NCBI RefSeq assembly: GCF_051014445.1
Contig: NC_135137.1
Coordinates: 20,089,501 to 20,153,500 of the forward strand
Direction: 5' to 3'
Origin: Colletes latitarsis
Taxonomy: Eukaryota; Arthropoda; Insecta; Hymenoptera; Colletidae
DNA length: 64,000 bases
Below, piece by piece: positions 25,701-37,787 of the stretch (the stretch's first letter is position 1; every line of letters begins with the position of its first letter). The notes beneath the pieces are model-generated. The model was not told the DNA's origin, searched no databases, and was given only the letters and a program-made list of their open reading frames with translations. Position numbers and translations under genes: made by a program.

Positions 25701-28700
25701 TACTTTCGCCTTTTTCGCATACTTGTTGGCCAGATCCTGGGTTTTTTCGTGTTTGAATCACGTAGTAATGTGGTAACACACTGAAGCAGTCAATTAAACC
25801 TGGTTTCGACCAATATTTTAGAGGATAACACCGGTTAGGTCTGGGTTAGGTCTGGGATATGCGCGCATCTGGCTTATACTTTCGCCTTTTTCGCAAACCT
25901 GTTGGCCAGATCCTGGGTTTATTTCGTGTTTGAATCACGTAGTAATGTGGTAGCACACTGAAGCAGTCAATTAAACCTGGTTTCGATCAATATTTTAGAG
26001 GATAACACCGGTTAGGTCTGGGATATGCGCGCATCTGGCTTATACTTTCGCCTTTTTCGCATACTTGCTGGCCAGATCCTGGGTTTTTTTCGGGTTTGAA
26101 TCACGTAGTAATGTGGTACCACACAGAAGCAGTCCATTAAACTTGGTTTCGACCAATGTTTTAGAGGATAACACCGGTTAGGTCTGGGTTAGGTCTGGGA
26201 TATGCGCGCATCTGGCTTATACTTTCGCCTTTTTCGCAAACTTGTTGGCCAGATCCTGGGTTTTTTTCGGGTTTGAATCACGTAGTAATGTGGTAACACA
26301 CTGAAGCAGTCAATTAAACCTGCTTTCGATCAATATTTTAGAGGATAACACCGGTTAGGTCTGGGTTAGGTCTGGGATATGCCCGCATCTGGCTCATGAT
26401 TTGGCCTTCTTCGCATACTTGTTGGCCAGATCCTGGGTTTTTTTCGTCTTTGAATCACGTAGTAATGTGGTAACACACTGAAGCAGTCAATTAAACCTGG
26501 TTTCGCTCAATATTTTAGAGGATAACACCGGTTAGGTCAGGGTTAGGTCAGGGTTATACCAGCATCTGGCTCATGATTTCGCCTTCTTCGCATACGTGTT
26601 GGCCAGATCCTGGGTTTTTTCGTCTTTGAATCACGTAGTAATGTGGTACAACACTGAAGCAGTCAATTAAACCTTGTTTCGATCAATATTTTAGAGGATA
26701 ACACCGGTTAGGTCTGGGATATGTGCGCATCTGGCTTATACTTTCGCCTTTTTCGCAAACTTGTTGGCTAGATCCTGGGTTTTTTCGTCTTTGTATCACG
26801 TAATAATGTGGTAACACACTGAAGCAGTCAATTAAACCTGGCTTCGACCAATATTTTAGAGGATAACACCGGTTAGGTCTGGGTTAGGTCTGGGATATGC
26901 GCGCATCTGGCTTATACTTTCGCCTTTTTCGCATACTTGTTGGCCAGATCCTGGGTTTTTTCGTGTTTGAAACACGTAGTAATGTGGTAACACACTGAAG
27001 CAGTCAATTAAACCTGGTTTCGATCAATATTTTAGAGGATATCACCGGTTAGGTCTGGGATATGCGCGCATGTGGCTTATACTTTCGCCTTTTTCGCATA
27101 CTTGCTGGCCAGATCCTGGGTTTTTTTCGGGTTCGAATCACGTAGTAATGTGGTACCACACAGAAGCAGTCCATTAAACTTGGTTTCGACCAATGTTTTA
27201 GAGGATAACACCGGTTAGGTCTGGGTTAGGTCTGGGATATGCGCGCATCTGGCTTATACTTTCGCCTTTTTCGCAAACTTGTTGGCCAGATCCTGGGTTT
27301 TTTTCGGGTTTGAATCACGTAGTAATGTGGTAACACACTGAAGCAGTCAATTAAACCTGCTTTCGATCAATATTTTAGAGGATAACACCGGTTAGGTCAG
27401 GGTTAGGTCTGGGTTATACCAGCATCTGGCTCATGATTTCGCCTTCTTCGCATACGTGTTGGCCAGATCCTGGGTTTTTTCGTCTTTGAATCACCTAATA
27501 ATGTGGTAACACACTGAAGCAGTCAATTAAACCTGCTTTCGATCAATATTTTAGAGGATAACACCGGTTAGGCCTGGGATATGCGCGCATCTGGCTTATT
27601 CTTTCGCCTTTTTCGCAATCTTGTTGGCTAGATCCTGGGTTTTTTCGTGTTTGAATCACGTAGTAATGTGGTACCACATTGAAGCAGTGAATTAATCCTG
27701 GTTTCGATGAATATTTTAGAGGATAACACCGGTTAGGTCTGGGTTAGGTCTGGGATATGTGCGCATCTGGCTTATACTTTCGCCTTATTCGCAAACTTGT
27801 TGGCTAGATCCTGGGTTTTTTGCGGGTTTGAATCACGTAGTAATGTGGTAACACACTGAAGCAGTCAATTAAACCTGGTTTTGATCAATATTTTAGAGGA
27901 TAACACCGGTTAGGTCAGGGTTAGGTCAGGGTTATACCAGCATCTGGCTCATGATTTCGCCTTCTTCGCATACGTGTTGGCCAGATCCTGGGTTTTTTCG
28001 GGTTTGAATCACGTAGTAATGTGGTAACACACTGAAGCAGTCAATTAAACCTGCTTTCGATCAATATTTTAGAGGATAACACCGGTTAGGTCTGGGTTAG
28101 GTCTGGGATATGCCCGCATCTGGCTCATGATTTGGCCTTCTTCGCATACTTGTTGGCCAGATCCTGGGTTTTTTTCGTCTTTGAATCACGTAGTAATGTG
28201 GTAACACACTGAAGCAGTCAATTAAACCTGGTTTCGATCAATATTTTAGAGGATAACACCGGTTAGGTCAGGGTTAGGTCAGGGTTATACCAGCATCTGG
28301 CTCATGATTTCGCCTTCTTCGCATACGTGTTGGCCAGATCCTGGGTTTTTTCGTCTTTGAATCACGTAGTAATGTGGTACAACACTGAAGCAGTCAATTA
28401 AACCTGGTTTCGATCAATATTTTAGAGGATAACACCGGTTAGGCCTGGGATATGCGCGCATCTGGCTTATACTTTCGCCTTTTTCGCAATCTTGTTGGCT
28501 AGATCCTGGGTTTTTTCGTGTTTGAATCACGTAGTAATGTGGTACCACATTGAAGCAGTGAATTAATCCTGGTTTCGATGAATATTTTAGAGGATAACAC
28601 CGGTTAGGTCTGGGTTAGGTCTGGGATATGTGCGCATCTGGCTTATACTTTCGCCTTTTTCGCAAACTTGTTGGCTAGATCCTGGGTTTTTTGCGGGTTT

Positions 28701-31700
28701 GAATCACGTAGTAATGTGGTAACACACTGAAGCAGTCAATTAAACCTGGTTTCGATCAATATTTTAGAGGATAACACCGGTTAGGTCAGGGTTAGGTCAG
28801 GGTTATACCAGCATCTGGCTTATACTTTCGCCTTTTTCGCATACTTGTTGGCCAGATCCTGGGTTTTTTCGTGTTTGAATCACGTAGTAATGTGGTAACA
28901 CACTGAAGCAGTCAATTAAACCTGGTTTCGATCAATATTTTAGAGGATAACACCGGTTAGGTCTGGGTTAGGTCTGGGTTATACCAGCATCTGGCTCATG
29001 ATTTCGCCTTCTTCGCATTCGTGCTGGCCAGATCCTGGGTTTTTTCGTCTTTGAATCACGTAGTAATGTGGTAACACACTGAAGCAGTCAATTAAACCTG
29101 GTTTCGACCAATATTTTAGAGGATAACACCGGTTAGGTCTGGGTTAGGTCTGGGATATGCGCGCATCTGGCTTATACTTTCGCCTTTTTCGCAAACTTGT
29201 TGGCCAGATCCTGGGTTTTTATCGTGTTTGAATCACGTAGTAATGTGGTAACACACTGAAGCAGTCAATTAAACCTGGTTTCGTACAATATTTTAGAGGA
29301 TAACACCGGTTAGGTCAGGGTTAGGTCTGGGTGATACCAGCATCTGGCTCATGATTTCGCCTTCTTCGCATACGTGTTGGCCAGATCCTGGGGTTTTTCG
29401 TGTTTGAATCACGTAGTAATGTGGTAACACACTGAAGCAGTCAATTAAACCTGGTTTAGATCAATATTTTGGAGGATAACACCGGTTATGTCTGGGTTAG
29501 GTCTGGGATATGCGCGCATCTGGCTTATACTTTCGCCTTTTTCGCAAACTTGTTGGCCAGATCCTGGGTTTTTATCGTGTTTGAATCACGTAGTAATGTG
29601 GTACAACACTGAAGCAGTCAATTAAACCTGGTTTCGATCAATATTTTAGAGGATAACACCGGTTAGGTCTGGGATATGCGCGCATCTGGCTTATACTTTC
29701 GCCTTTTTCGCAAACTTGTTGGCCAGATCCTGGGTTTTTTTCGTGTTTGAATCACGTAGTAATGTGGTAACACACTGAAGCAGTCAATTAAACCTGCTTT
29801 CGATCAATATTTTAGAGGATAACACCGGTTAGGTCTGGGTTAGGTCTGGGATATGCCCGCATCTGGCTCATGATTTGGCCTTCTTCGCATACTTGTTGGC
29901 CAGATCCTGGGTTTTTTTCGTGTTTGAATCACGTAGTAATGTGGTAACACACTGAAGCAGTCAATTAAACCTGGTTTCGATCAATATTTTAGAGGATAAC
30001 ACCGGTTAGGTCTGGGTTAGGTCTGGGATATGCGCGCATCTGGCTTATACTTTCGCCTTTTTCGCAAACTTGTTGGCTAGATCCTGGGCTTTTTCGTCTT
30101 TGAATCACGTAGTAATGTGGTAACACACTGAAGCAGTCAATTAAACCTGGTTTCGATCAATATTTTAGAGGATAACACCGGTTAGGTCTGGGTTAGGATT
30201 GGGATATGCGCCCATCTGGCTTATACTTTCGCCTTTTTCGCAAACATGTTGGTCAGATCCTGGGTTTTTTCGTCTTTGAATCACGTAGTAATGTGGTAAC
30301 ACACTGAAGCAGTCAATTAAACCTGGTTTCGACCAATATTTTAGAGGATAACACCGGTTAGGTCTGGGTTAGGTCTGGGTTATACCAGCATCTGGCTCAT
30401 GATTTCGCCTTCTTCGCGTACGTGTTGGCCAGATCCTGGGTTTTTTCGTCTTTGAATCACGTAGTAATGTGGTACAACACTGAAGCAGTCAATTAAACCT
30501 GGTTTCGACCAATATTTTAGAGGATAACACCGGTTAGGTCTGGGTTAGGTCTGGGATATGCGCGCATCTGGCTTATACTTTCGCCTTTTTCGCATACTTG
30601 TTGGCCAGATCCTGGGTTTTTTCGTGTTTGAATCACGTAGTAATGTGGTAACACACTGAAGCAGTCAATTAAACCTGGTTTCGACCAATATTTTAGAGGA
30701 TAACACCGGTTAGGTCTGGGTTAGGTCTGGGATATGCGCGCATCTGGCTTATACTTTCGCCTTTTTCGCAAACTTGTTGGCCAGATCCTGGGTTTATTTC
30801 GTGTTTGAATCACGTAGTAATGTGGTAGCACACTGAAGCAGTCAATTAAACCTGGTTTCGATCAATATTTTAGAGGATAACACCGGTTAGGTCTGGGATA
30901 TGCGCGCATCTGGCTTATACTTTCGCCTTTTTCGCATACTTGCTGGCCAGATCCTGGGTTTTTTTCGGGTTTGAATCACGTAGTAATGTGGTACCACACA
31001 GAAGCAGTCCATTAAACTTGGTTTCGACCAATGTTTTAGAGGATAACACCGGTTAGGTCTGGGTTAGGTCTGGGATATGCGCGCATCTGGCTTATACTTT
31101 CGCCTTTTTCGCAAACTTGTTGGCCAGATCCTGGGTTTTTTTCGGGTTTGAATCACGTAGTAATGTGGTAACACACTGAAGCAGTCAATTAAACCTGCTT
31201 TCGATCAATATTTTAGAGGATAACACCGGTTAGGTCTGGGTTAGGTCTGGGATATGCCCGCATCTGGCTCATGATTTGGCCTTCTTCGCATACTTGTTGG
31301 CCAGATCCTGGGTTTTTTTCGTCTTTGAATCACGTAGTAATGTGGTAACACACTGAAGCAGTCAATTAAACCTGGTTTCGATCAATATTTTAGAGGATAA
31401 CACCGGTTAGGTCAGGGTTAGGTCAGGGTTATACCAGCATCTGGCTCATGATTTCGCCTTCTTCGCATACGTGTTGGCCAGATCCTGGGTTTTTTCGTCT
31501 TTGAATCACGTAGTAATGTGGTACAACACTGAAGCAGTCAATTAAACCTGGTTTCGATCAATATTTTAGAGGATAACACCGGTTAGGCCTGGGATATGCG
31601 CGCATCTGGCTTATACTTTCGCCTTTTTCGCAATCTTGTTGGCTAGATCCTGGGTTTTTTCGTGTTTGAATCACGTAGTAATGTGGTACCACATTGAAGC

Positions 31701-34700
31701 AGTGAATTAATCCTGGTTTCGATGAATATTTTAGAGGATAACACCGGTTAGGTCTGGGTTAGGTCTGGGATATGTGCGCATCTGGCTTATACTTTCGCCT
31801 TTTTCGCAAACTTGTTGGCTAGATCCTGGGTTTTTTGCGGGTTTGAATCACGTAGTAATGTGGTAACACACTGAAGCAGTCAATTAAACCTGGTTTCGCT
31901 CAATATTTTAGAGGATAACACCGGTTAGGTCAGGGTTAGGTCAGGGTTATACCAGCATCTGGCTCATGATTTCGCCTTCTTCGCATACGTGTTGGCCAGA
32001 TCCTGGGTTTTTTCGTCTTTGAATCACGTAGTAATGTGGTACAACACTGAAGCAGTCAATTAAACCTTGTTTCGATCAATATTTTAGAGGATAACACCGG
32101 TTAGGTCTGGGATATGTGCGCATCTGGCTTATACTTTCGCCTTTTTCGCAAACTTGTTGGCTAGATCCTGGGTTTTTTCGTCTTTGTATCACGTAATAAT
32201 GTGGTAACACACTGAAGCAGTCAATTAAACCTGGCTTCGACCAATATTTTAGAGGATAACACCGGTTAGGTCTGGGTTAGGTCTGGGATATGCGCGCATC
32301 TGGCTTATACTTTCGCCTTTTTCGCATACTTGTTGGCCAGATCCTGGGTTTTTTCGTGTTTGAATCACGTAGTAATGTGGTAACACACTGAAGCAGTCAA
32401 TTAAACCTGGTTTCGATCAATATTTTAGAGGATAACACCGGTTAGGTCTGGGTTAGGTCTGGGTTATACCAGCATCTGGCTCATGATTTCGCCTTCTTCG
32501 CATTCGTGCTGGCCAGATCCTGGGTTTTTTCGTCTTTGAATCACGTAGTAATGTGGTAACACACTGAAGCAGTCAATTAAACCTGGTTTCGACCAATATT
32601 TTAGAGGATAACACCGGTTAGGTCTGGGTTAGGTCTGGGATATGCGCGCATCTGGCTTATACTTTCGCCTTTTTCGCAAACTTGTTGGCCAGATCCTGGG
32701 TTTTTATCGTGTTTGAATCACGTAGTAATGTGGTACAACACTGAAGCAGTCAATTAAACCTGGTTTCGATCAATATTTTAGAGGATAACACCGGTTAGGT
32801 CTGGGATATGCGCGCATCTGGCTTATACTTTCGCCTTTTTCGCATACGTGTTGGCCAGATCCTGGGTTTTTTTCGTGTTTGAATCACGTAGTAATGTGGT
32901 AACACACTGAAGCAGTCAATTAAACCTGTTTTCGATCAATATTTTAGAGGATAACACCGGTTAGGTCTGGGTTAGGTCTGGGATATGCGCGTATCTGGCT
33001 TATACTTTCGCCTTTTTCGCAAACTTGTTGGCCAGATCCTGGGTTTTTATCGTGTTTGAATCACGTAGTAATGTGGTACAACACTGAAGCAGTCAATTAA
33101 ACCTGGTTTCGATCAATATTTTAGAGGATAACACCGGTTAGGTCTGGGATATGCGCGCATCTGGCTTATACTTTCGCCTTTTTCGCAAACTTGTTGGCTA
33201 GATCCTGCGTTTTTTCGTCTTTGAATCACGTAGTACTGTGGTAACACACTGAAGCAGTCAATTAAACCTGCTTTCAATCAATATTTTAGAGGATAACACC
33301 GGTTAGGTCTGGGTTAGGTCTAGGATATGCGCGCATCTGGCTTATACTTTCGCCTTTTTCGCAAACTTGTTGGCCAGATCCTGGGTTTATTTCGTGTTTG
33401 AATCACGTAGTTATGTGGTACCACACAGAAACAGTCCATTAAACCTGGTTTCGATCAATATTTTAGAGGATAACACCGGTTAGGTCTGGGTTAGGTCTGG
33501 GTTATACCATCATCTGGCTCATGATTCCGCCTTCTTCGCATACGTGTTGGCCAGATCCTGGGTTTTTTTCGTGTTTGAATCACGTAGTAATGTGGTACCA
33601 CACAGAAACAGTCCATTAAACCTGGTTTCGATCAATATTTTAGAGGATAGCACCGGTTAGGTCTGGCTTAGGTCTGGGTTATACCATCATCTGGCTCATG
33701 ATTTCGCCTTCTTCGCATACGTGTTGGCCAGATCCTGGGTTTTTTTCGGGTTTGAATCACGTAGTAATGTGGTAACACACTGAAGCAGTCAATTAAACCT
33801 GATTTCGATCAATATTTTAGAGGATAACAGCGGTTAGGTCTGGGTTAGGTCTGGGATATGCGCGCATCTGGCTTATACTTTCGCCTTTTTCGCATATTTG
33901 TTGGCCAGATCCTGGGTTTATTTCGTGTTTGAATCACGTAGTAATGTGGTAACACCCTGATGCAGTCAATTAAACCTGGTTTCGATCAATATTTTAGAGG
34001 ATAACACCCGTTAGGTCTGGGTTAGGTCTGGGTTATACCATCATCTGGCTCATGATTTCGCCTTCTTCGCATACGTGTTGGCCAGATCCTGGGTTTTTTT
34101 CGGGTTTGAATCACGTAGTAATGTGGTACCACACAGAAACAGTCCATTAAACCTGGTTTCGATCAATATTTTAGAGGATAACACCGGTTAGGTCTGGGTT
34201 AGGTCTGGGTTATGCCCGCATCTGGCTCATGATTTTGCCTTCTTCGCATACTTGTTGGCCAAATCCTGGGTTTTTTTCGTGTTTGAATCACGTAGTAAAG
34301 TGGTACCACACAGAAACAGTCCATTAAACCTGGATTCGATCAATTTTTTAGAGGATAACACCGGTTAGGTCTGGGTTAGGTCTGGGATATGCGCCCATCT
34401 GGCTTATACTTTCGCCTTTTTCGCAAACTTGTTGGCCAGATCCTGGGTTTTTTTCGTGTTTGAATCACGTAGTAATGTGGTAACACACTGAAGCAGTCAA
34501 TTAAACCTGTTTTCGATCAATATTTTAGAGGATAACACCGGTTAGGTCTGGGTTAGGTCTGGGATATGCCCGCATCTGGCTCATGATTTGGCCTTCTTCG
34601 CATACTTGTTGGCCAGATCCTGGGTTTTTTTCGTGTTTGAATCACGTAGTAATGTGGTAACACACTGAAGCAGTCAATTGAACCTGGTTCCGATCAATAT

Positions 34701-35145
34701 TTTAGAGGATAACACCGGTTAGGTCTGGGTTAGGTCTGGGATATGCGCGCATCTGGCTTATACTTTCACCTTTTTCGCAAACTTGTTGGCTAGATCCTGG
34801 GTTTTTTCGTCTTTGAATCACGTAGTAATGTGGTAACACACTGAAGCAATCAATTAAACCTGCTTTCGATCAATATTTTAGAGGATAACACCGGTTAGGT
34901 CTGGGTTAGGTCTAGGATATGCGCGCATCTGGCTTATACTTTCGCCTTTTTCGCAAACTTGTTGGCCAGATCCTGGGTTTATTTCGTGTTTGAATCACGT
35001 AGTAATGTGGTAACACCCTGAAGCAGTCAATTAAACCTGGTTTCGATCAATATTTTAGAGGATAACACCGGTTAGGTCTGGGTTAGGTCTGGGTTATACC
35101 ATCATCTGGCTCATGATTTCGCCTTCTTCGCATACGTGTTGGCCA

Positions 35146-36091
35146 CGTGTTGGCGATAAAACTGTAAGATAAAGGATGAATTAAGTTCCTAGTCCCTAAA
35201 ATTTTCCAAATCATAGATTTAAAAATGATTTAGATATTTACATGATTTTAGTGTGGGTATTTATACAAGTATGTAAATCTCTATTTATGCATAACATGTT
35301 TCCCCTAAATGGGCAAGTTAATGAATTATATACATGTTAATTGTATAATAATAACCCTTTGTTCCTCATAAAAATTCACAACTGAATTGTTATCATTCTT
35401 AAAAAATCCATCCCAAAATATAATATCAAAACTAGTAATAAATTATTTGAACACGGTGATAACAGATTTGAAATATTTAATAAAATTTAAATACCAGAGA
35501 TTGATAGTATTAATAAAAGATAATATTAATACTATTTTGACACTGTTATTTGATTTTAATATTAATTATAGATACTTTGATTATTGATTTATTAAAACAT
35601 AAAGTTAATGAAGTCCTAGTAGATTATAAATATTTTAAAGAGCATGAATTAGCATAGAATTTCATAAAAAATTTGATGAGTGATAGAAGTAACTTGAATA
35701 ATCTGAATTTTGTAGCTTTTACTATATCTTTGGATATGGAATCACAGATTCATTTTATTAATAAAAATAGAGATAGTACTGATGATTTACTCAGACTCGT
35801 TAAAGTAAGTGGGCCAAGTGGGAAGAATATTAAGATAGATGGATAGATATTGGTAAAAGTATTCTTCTTGTCCTTATATAGGAAATCTTTAATATTACAA
35901 ATAAACTCTTTCTGTAAAATCTTGAACTTATCATTATAATTTATAGAATTAAAGTCAACGCATCTAATAATGAAAGTAGAAACTGACTTTAAAATCTTGT
36001 CTATTGGATAACATAGAGTTAGATTCTTTTATCGATGAATTATGAACAAACTGAACTGAAGTATTTCATAGACTTGTCAAGAACGTTTTTT
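35146..36091 (+). pseudogene. AT-rich decayed coding-like sequence, unrecognised
   Basis: No intact gene. Plus-strand frames show stretches that look like broken coding sequence: a run from about 35,399 with few stops, and one from about 35,600 to 35,850 containing SLDMESQIHF and KVSGPSGKNI, interrupted by stops and frame changes. The KVS..S.KNI and LDNI[ED]L peptides are also readable in the diverged copy at 42,249-42,430, which supports an old protein-coding origin. An open frame at 35,387-35,587 is very rich in Ile, Leu and Asn and is probably fortuitous. I cannot name a family. Confidence 0.4.
35802..36090 (+). repeat. Diverged direct repeat, left copy
   Basis: Matches 42,249-42,430 in the same orientation: AAAGTAAGT..G.CAAGT.GGAAGAATATT, ATATTGGTAAAA, TATTGGATAA.ATAGA and GACT.GTCAA.A.CGTTTTT occur in order in both. 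The left copy is about 100 bp longer in its middle. It ends right at the left inverted repeat of the Merlin-like element. Confidence 0.75.
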
Positions 36092-36225
36092 GGTATATTC
36101 CTAGCAAACGACCCGTTCAACGATCGGGATGAGTTATACGTAATTCGATTCGTCTAATTCAGTATATTATTTATATGCATTTCATTATCTGCGGAAATTC
36201 GGTATTTTTACAAAGTAACTAAGTA
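36092..36225 (+). repeat. Left terminal inverted repeat of the Merlin-like element
   Basis: Its reverse complement lies at 41,999-42,137. Shared blocks in order: ATTCCTAGCAAACG, CCCGTTCA, GATCGGG, TGAGTTATAC, ATTCGATTCG, CTAATTCAGTA, ATATGCATTTC and GGAAATTCG. The repeat recurs at the very end of the window (from 63,972) as part of the macro-duplication. Confidence 0.83.
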
Positions 36226-36775
36226 TTTTAAATATATTCTGATAGGTTCACAGGTGGAAACAAGTGACTGTCGTTACATGTGTTCAAAATGCCAGCTAGT
36301 CAAATGCTAATTTGTTAACAATAACATTTATTGAATGAAATTTCTGCTATTTCTGCAAATATCTCATTGAATAAATCACCATCTTTCTATTATATATACA
36401 TTTACTAAATACATAATGGCTCAGGTATCCAATGAAGTTACTCTTATTGAAAATATAAAATATTGATAGTATTATATGTTAGAAAAAAGTGGTTTCTTCA
36501 ATTTAATTCATGTAAGCATCAGTAATGAGATCTTGAAAATTGACGCTGTGATTAATTTTCAAATGGCCTCTGTGCCATTATTTCTACAACAAAATGTTGA
36601 TTCATCAGTCTCTATCTACTCTACCCTTCCACAATTGCTGCGCAGTATTTTTATTTAATGTTAGTTATATAATATCACGACATTGCTCATAATTATATGT
36701 TAGCATATATGGTAATTTTAAAACAATATCTGTAACTGAGTTTGTTTTTAGAAAACCACGTTCTTTGCTTTTCAA

Positions 36776-37148
36776 ATATCTTTATATAATGCAATGGCTT
36801 TTAAAAACTAAGGGTATAAACATCTCACCGTAAACCGTAAATAGTTTACATTTTAAAGATCCAGAAACAGGCGCTCATACGAATAAAACAGAAACTACGT
36901 GGAAGCATAGTAAACACTTTTTGCCTGAATATTGTCGGTTAGTATTTGCAGTTCCACACGTTTTTTAATGTTTTTCTAACATATAATACAAAATAATAAA
37001 TATTATATTTTCTATTTTCAGCAAAAAAGATAATTTCATTGGGTACTTAAGCCATTACGTGTTTTATAAACCTTCCAAGCAAGGAAAGGATGATTTATTT
37101 AATCAGTTCTTAAAAGAAATTTCAGAAATTTCATTTGATGATGATTGA
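36776..37148 (+). pseudogene. ISXO2-like (Merlin) transposase, C-terminal remnant with an intron
   Basis: Three pieces read in order. From 36,776 a frame gives GYKHLTVN (with an upstream stop), then a one-base frame change leads into HFKDPETGAHTNKTETTW, the hallmark around the third catalytic residue of ISXO2/IS1595-type DDE transposases. After EYC a GTTAGT donor at 36,938 and a TTTTCTATTTTCAG acceptor ending at 37,021 bound an 84 bp AT-rich intron. Splicing restores an Arg codon and continues KKDNFIGYLSHYVF to a stop at 37,146-37,148, a typical family C-terminus. The N-terminal zinc finger and first catalytic residue are not recognisable. Stops and a frameshift make it non-functional. Confidence 0.8.
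36938..37021 (+). other. Probable 84 bp intron in the Merlin-like transposase
   Basis: Starts GTTAGT, ends TTTTCTATTTTCAG, is AT-rich, and its removal joins two reading frames that each match the ISXO2-like family. It interrupts an Arg codon after its second base. Confidence 0.65.
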
Positions 37149-37545
37149 TTCTGTAAAAAATCAAAATATACCAGACTTAGATGATAATGAAATTTAATAA
37201 TAAAAACAAGTTAAACCAACGTACTGCGTACAATAGTAATTTACTATATATTGTAAACACTGTCAGCGACGGGGAGACATTTTTTACTGTTGCTGCATGT
37301 ACTGTCTACATACCTGGTTTTAATACTGTCCACCTGACCGACTCGTGGAAGTTCTATACCTAAAAAAATGATTTTTATGCATCATACACGTTCTACAAAT
37401 TCCCATTTGACAATGTAGAATAGATCCAATTAGATAAATTATTTATAATTTTTAAAATGAACATAGCAACGATGGTCACTAGTTTCTATCTGTGAACCTG
37501 TCAAAAAATCTACTTGACCTTACTTTTTTACTGTAACTTTTTATA

Positions 37546-37550
37546 ATAAC
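37546..37550. repeat. Target-site duplication ATAAC, left
   Basis: ATAAC directly before the left LTR, repeated at 41,994-41,998 directly after the right LTR. Five base pairs is the usual length for Ty1/copia integration. Confidence 0.93.
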
Positions 37551-37765
37551 TGTTAAAATACTGTTTATATTATTTATTATAATGAATCTTGTTACAAAAC
37601 AAACACACTTATTTTCCATTGTGAAAAGAAAACTTAAAAACTAAAAGAACATTCCTCTACATGTGCTTCTTTCACACACACACACACCACACTACCCCTC
37701 TTATCTGAAACGGTAAACTCCTAAACACTAAAGAAACTAACGAATTTTAAGTCATATTTCTAACA
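37551..37765 (-). repeat. Copia 3' LTR (215 bp)
   Basis: Plus-strand ends are TGTTAAAATA and TTTCTAACA. On the element's strand an AATAAA polyadenylation-type signal lies at 37,573-37,578, near the distal end of the LTR. A CA-dinucleotide run is 2 bp longer than in the other LTR. Confidence 0.95.
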
Positions 37766-37776
37766 CGCCTTCTTGA
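37766..37776 (-). promoter_or_regulatory. Polypurine-like tract beside the 3' LTR
   Basis: On the minus strand the bases just inside the LTR read TCAAGAAGGCG, mostly purine, in the position expected for the plus-strand primer of reverse transcription. It is a weak, interrupted tract. Confidence 0.5.
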
Positions 37777-37787
37777 CTTAAAATTTA

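Larger units (their letters stand above)
1..35145 (+). repeat. Satellite block 1: tandem ~165/176 bp monomers containing telomere-type units
   Basis: Tandem array entering from the left edge and ending at the GGCCA before 35,146; from the mean spacing (~173 bp) it holds roughly 200 monomers. Each monomer starts near ATTAAACCTGGTTTCGA, passes through TTTTAGAGGATAACACCGG, carries one or two copies of TTAGGTCTGGG (or a variant), then a variable ~40 bp segment, a T-run after CCTGGG, and ends with GAATCACGTAGTAATGTGG and GAAGCAGTCA. Three main classes differ after the 11-mers: ATATGCGCGCATCTGGCTTA, TTATACCAGCATCTGGCTCA and ATATGCCCGCATCTGGCTCA. All monomers point the same way, with the G-rich strand on plus. 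No gene lies inside; open frames on the minus strand simply follow the repeat period. Copy number is estimated, not counted. Confidence 0.97.
34221..36120 (+). repeat. Macro-duplication, copy 1 (27,880 bp offset)
   Basis: This segment (925 bp of satellite, the satellite/island junction and 975 bp of island) recurs at 62,101-64,000. In the non-satellite part I saw no difference; in the satellite part I saw one base change near 34,345 (TTTTTT against TGTTTT). The visible identity stops only because the window ends. Left of 34,221 the offset no longer holds. Confidence 0.93.

Noticed and set aside
1..35145. CRISPR array
   Set aside because: Repeat units are 165-176 bp and contiguous; there are no unique spacers, and the context is eukaryotic.
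35387..35587. 66-codon plus frame as a real gene (and its copy at 63,267)
   Set aside because: Extreme Ile/Leu/Asn content as expected of AT-rich DNA, and neighbouring frames look equally coding-like.
36476..36658. 60-codon plus frame inside the Merlin-like element
   Set aside because: No similarity to the transposase at the position where its first catalytic residue should be; probably chance.
37181..37363. 60-codon plus frame after the Merlin-like transposase
   Set aside because: Starts past the transposase stop, has no recognisable domain and lies in the element's non-coding end.
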